Shown here in pieces: positions 5,164-7,077 of a DNA stretch of 7,077 nt. Position 1 is the first letter of the stretch; each line of letters opens with the position of its first letter. The translations under genes and the position numbers were made by a program. The notes under the pieces were generated by a model. It did not search any database, was not told the origin of the DNA, and saw nothing but the letters and a program-made list of their open reading frames with translations. This stretch comes from an uncultured Phycisphaerales bacterium (GTDB lineage Bacteria; Planctomycetota; Phycisphaerae; Phycisphaerales; UBA1924), in NCBI GenBank assembly GCA_937879825.1, contig CALFMQ010000017.1:1-7077 (forward strand). Reading direction: 5' to 3'.

Positions 5164-5169
5164 TACGCT
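5164..5169 (+). promoter_or_regulatory. -10-like element immediately before the dehydrogenase start
   Basis: TACGCT (TAnnnT pattern) ends 7 bases before ATG 5177, a position that would give a leaderless mRNA. A possible -35 box, TTGACC at 5144-5149 overlapping the lexA stop, has a spacer of only 14 bases. The gene has no Shine-Dalgarno, so either this promoter or read-through from lexA must supply translation initiation. Confidence 0.3.
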
Positions 5170-5176
5170 TACCTGC

Positions 5177-5977
5177 ATGAGCACATCAGCAGCGGGCGGT
5201 CTATCGGGAAGGGTGGCGGTCATCACGGGCGCTTCGGCGGGGATCGGTCGTGCCTGCGCGCTGCAGTTGGCGCGGCATGGCGCATCGGTCGTCGTGAATG
5301 CGCGGCGGAAGGAGCGGCTCGACGATTTGGTCGCGCAGATCGCCTCGTTGGGGGATGGGGCGGGCCGCGGTGTGGTTGTGGCCGGGGACGCGGCGGACTC
5401 GGGTGTGATCGAGACGATGCTGGATGTCGCCTCGTCCGAGTTCGGGCGCGAGGCGGACTTGGTGCTGGTTAATGCGGGTCGCGGGCTGGCGGGATCGCCG
5501 CTGACATCCGATGAGGGCGAGTGGGAGCGGATGTACACGCTCAATGTGGTGGGGGCGTCGCGGCTCATCCGGGCGGCGGGCCAGCGGATGCGCGACGACG
5601 CGGAGCGGTCGAAGGACTATCCCAAGCGGGCGCGGGACATCCTCGTGCTCGGATCGAGCGTGGGCAAGAACATCTCGCCCTTCTCGTCGATGTACGGCGG
5701 GTCGAAGTTCGCGATCGGTGCGATCGCCGAGGCGGTCCGGCGCGAACTGGCGCCCAAGGGGATCCGGGTGTCGCTGATCTGCCCTGCGATTGTGCGGTCG
5801 GAGTTCCAGGAAGCGGCGGGGTACGACCCGGAGAAGTTCGGTGCGCTGATGGAGTCCATCGCGCCGGTCCTCGAACCCGATGACATCGCGCGATTGGTGT
5901 GCTTCATGACGGGCCAGCCCGCGCATGTCGAGATCAACGATGTGATGATCCGCCCGACGCGGCAGGAGTATCCGTAG
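5177..5977 (+). CDS. Short-chain dehydrogenase/reductase, YdfG-like
   Basis: This 266-residue protein is a classical SDR, an NAD(P)-dependent oxidoreductase of the cytoplasm. The coenzyme motif TGASAGIG is at 17-24, NAG at 99-101, the structural Asn123 in LNVVG, a Ser pair at 160-161 for the catalytic serine, and the YxxxK dyad Tyr173/Lys177. NARRKERL after the second strand (41-48) puts Arg residues where NADP-preferring enzymes bind the 2'-phosphate. The C-terminal run EPDDIARLVCFMTGQPAHVEI (about 233-253) and IRPTRQ (258-263) resemble YdfG-type 3-hydroxy acid (L-allo-threonine/serine) dehydrogenases, but substrate is not certain. A short charged insert (about 138-153) precedes the catalytic serine strand. 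ATG 5177 was chosen because the family starts shortly before the glycine motif; an in-frame TTG at 5144 overlapping the lexA stop is less likely. A link to SOS control is only positional. Confidence 0.92.
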   Translation: MSTSAAGGLSGRVAVITGASAGIGRACALQLARHGASVVVNARRKERLDDLVAQIASLGDGAGRGVVVAGDAADSGVIETMLDVASSEFGREADLVLVNAGRGLAGSPLTSDEGEWERMYTLNVVGASRLIRAAGQRMRDDAERSKDYPKRARDILVLGSSVGKNISPFSSMYGGSKFAIGAIAEAVRRELAPKGIRVSLICPAIVRSEFQEAAGYDPEKFGALMESIAPVLEPDDIARLVCFMTGQPAHVEINDVMIRPTRQEYP

Positions 5978-6135
5978 AAGTTCGCGATCTCGCTCGGCTC
6001 GATCCATCGCGTCGTCGCATCCCGGATAAACCGCACAGCGCCCGTACCACCACTCCCGGGTGGCACATCGCGGCCTAGGGTTCAGGGCCGGTCGGCGAAT
6101 GGGCCGATGTAGGGATGATGCGGGAGACTTCTGTC

Positions 6136-6792
6136 ATGGGGCGCCGATCGATGTCCATCTCGAAACTCGCCACCACCAGCGCCTTGGTTGTGCTCGCGGG
6201 CGTGGGGGGCGTGATGGGGTACCGATTCATGCGGGCCGAGATCTCGGCCACGGTGTACCGCCAGCGGCTGGAGGACCTCTCGCTCGAGTACGCGTCGCTC
6301 CGCGATCGGTACAACGACGCGGTGCGCAAGACGGTCGTGACGGAACTGATTGTCAGGGATCAGAAGCTCTCGGTGCGGGTGCGCGATGCGTCGGGCGTGC
6401 TCAAGGAGATCGCGACGCCCTACGATCCGTCGCGCGAGATCTATGTTGACTATGTGGTGGTGGACAGCCGGCTGTGGATTCGGCGCGTGTTCGATGCGCA
6501 GACGCCGCCGAGTCAGGCGCTGGTGATCGACCCGGTGTACGACGATGTGGACTGGGACTGCGCGGGCGCGGAGCACGGCAAGGCGGTGTACCGCGCGTTG
6601 GGCGAGGGGCGTTGGGTGGTGACGGCGTCGGGCAACGGCTCGCTCGGGCTGGTGCGCGCCGACGACACGGATTCGGGCGAGATCGCGCCGCCGGTAACGC
6701 TCAGGGACTTCGAGGCGGAGATCAAGCAGGCGGACGCGAGCGTGGACTCGATCGGGCTCGGCGATGTGTGGCGGGCGCTGGTGGGGAAGTAA
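6136..6792 (+). CDS. Single-pass membrane protein of unknown function
   Basis: I do not recognise the family. From ATG 6136 the product has 218 residues. A basic N-terminus (GRRS) precedes one hydrophobic segment at about 11-29 (ATTSALVVLAGVGGVMGY), likely a signal anchor. A charged heptad-like stretch follows (about 38-66, VYRQRLEDLSLEYASLRDRY), probably a short coiled coil. The rest (about 67-218) looks like a soluble beta-rich domain with VRDQKLSVRVRDASG (73-87), the Tyr-rich REIYVDYVVVDSRLWIRRVF (100-119) and GEGRWVVTASGNGSLGL (156-172). It is probably anchored in the cytoplasmic membrane with the C-terminal domain outside. GGGAG at 6122-6126 favours the 6136 start; ATGs at 6115, 6118 and 6151 are alternatives. 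High third-position GC confirms coding. It stands alone, convergent with the gene at the right edge. Confidence 0.8.
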   Translation: MGRRSMSISKLATTSALVVLAGVGGVMGYRFMRAEISATVYRQRLEDLSLEYASLRDRYNDAVRKTVVTELIVRDQKLSVRVRDASGVLKEIATPYDPSREIYVDYVVVDSRLWIRRVFDAQTPPSQALVIDPVYDDVDWDCAGAEHGKAVYRALGEGRWVVTASGNGSLGLVRADDTDSGEIAPPVTLRDFEAEIKQADASVDSIGLGDVWRALVGK

Positions 6793-6839
6793 GACGATTA
6801 CGCGCGCATCCTGAACGTGGCATCGAGAGCGCATGAGAA

Positions 6840-6860
6840 AGGCCGACCCAAGGTCGGCCT
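6840..6860. terminator. Shared hairpin terminator between convergent genes
   Basis: A perfect 9-bp stem AGGCCGACC (6840-6848) with GGTCGGCCT (6852-6860) closes a 3-base loop. It lies 47 bases after the membrane-protein stop and 26 bases after the stop of the leftward acidic gene. Read leftward it is followed by TTTCTC, a modest T tract; read rightward by ATTGTG, a weaker one. It probably serves both genes, better for the leftward one. Confidence 0.75.
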
Positions 6861-6886
6861 ATTGTGTGCGTCGATGGTGAGGGGGG

Positions 6887-7077
6887 TCAGACGACCTCTT
6901 CTTCCTCTTCGTCTTCTTCCTCGGACTCGTCGCCGAAGTCGTACTGGTCGAGTTGGTCGGCGGGGATGGGGTTGCCGTCCTCATCGACATACTCGTACTC
7001 GAGTTCTTCCTCGTCCTCCTCCTCAGAGTCCTCGGCCTCGCTCTCCGCGTCCTCGTCCTCGTCGTCTGTCTCTTCGT
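6887..7077 (-). CDS. C-terminal end of a highly acidic protein, cut by the window edge
   Basis: The minus-strand frame is open from the right edge to a TGA at 6889-6887, giving 62 complete codons without a start in the window. More than half the residues are Asp or Glu. The order is an acidic block (1-28), a more ordered patch YEYVDEDGNPIPADQLDQYDF (residues 27-47, roughly) and a second acidic block ending in two valines. There are no Lys or Arg residues in this part. The reading frame is supported by the stop just before the shared terminator and by the mixed Asp/Glu codons; other frames give no sensible protein. Function cannot be assigned: such tails occur in nucleic-acid-associated, ribosome-associated and secretion proteins. 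The upstream part is needed to name it. Confidence 0.8.
   Translation of the reverse strand, partial: EETDDEDEDAESEAEDSEEEDEEELEYEYVDEDGNPIPADQLDQYDFGDESEEEDEEEEEVV

Noticed and set aside
6050..6110. Short palindromes (CCCGGG, CGGCC/GGCCG) between the dehydrogenase and the membrane protein
   Set aside because: Stems are short, loops long and no T tract follows, so neither a terminator nor an operator can be supported.

Overview
The window is GC-rich chromosomal DNA from a bacterium. Third codon positions are strongly GC-biased, starts with strong Shine-Dalgarno (SD) sequences are mixed with starts that have none, and one protein ends in a very acidic tail. This would suit a planctomycete, perhaps of the Phycisphaerae, but no taxonomic marker gene is present, so the assignment is only an inference. 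No rRNA, tRNA, CRISPR array or insertion sequence was found.

Layout, left to right. Positions 1-17 appear to hold the first codons of a leftward gene with a good SD (GGAGGA). Positions 18-382 are a divergent intergenic region with an 11-bp tandem repeat, a candidate promoter and a strong G-quadruplex motif. gdhA (383-1723, rightward) encodes a hexameric-type glutamate dehydrogenase and ends at an intrinsic terminator. A leftward toxin-antitoxin pair of VapBC type follows (antitoxin 2516-2211, PIN toxin 2211-1780), with toxin start and antitoxin stop overlapping by one base. An AT-rich island (about 2517-2648, roughly 38% GC) separates it from rightward dprA (2649-3836), the DNA-processing protein of natural transformation. 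The island carries two inverted copies of TGGTATTCT, one facing each gene, that look like divergent extended -10 elements.

After dprA comes a 296-bp non-coding stretch with a G-run cluster, a possible terminator, a candidate promoter and a hairpin. An unrecognised gene (from 4133) follows; its coding signal fades at the lexA start but its frame stays open 203 bp into lexA. lexA (4533-5147) is the SOS repressor with its cleavage site and Ser/Lys dyad intact. A YdfG-like short-chain dehydrogenase (5177-5977) lies 29 bp downstream. A single-pass membrane protein of unknown function (6136-6792) then faces, across a shared hairpin terminator, the acidic C-terminal end of a leftward gene cut by the right edge (7077-6887).

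The genes do not form one pathway. dprA and lexA both belong to DNA uptake, recombination and damage response, and the unknown gene plus lexA (possibly with the dehydrogenase) may be co-transcribed. The toxin-antitoxin pair looks like an accessory insert between gdhA and dprA. I see no convincing new multi-gene system. The most interesting points are the open-ended ORF before lexA, the divergent vapBC/dprA control region, the G-quadruplex before gdhA, and several apparently leaderless starts.
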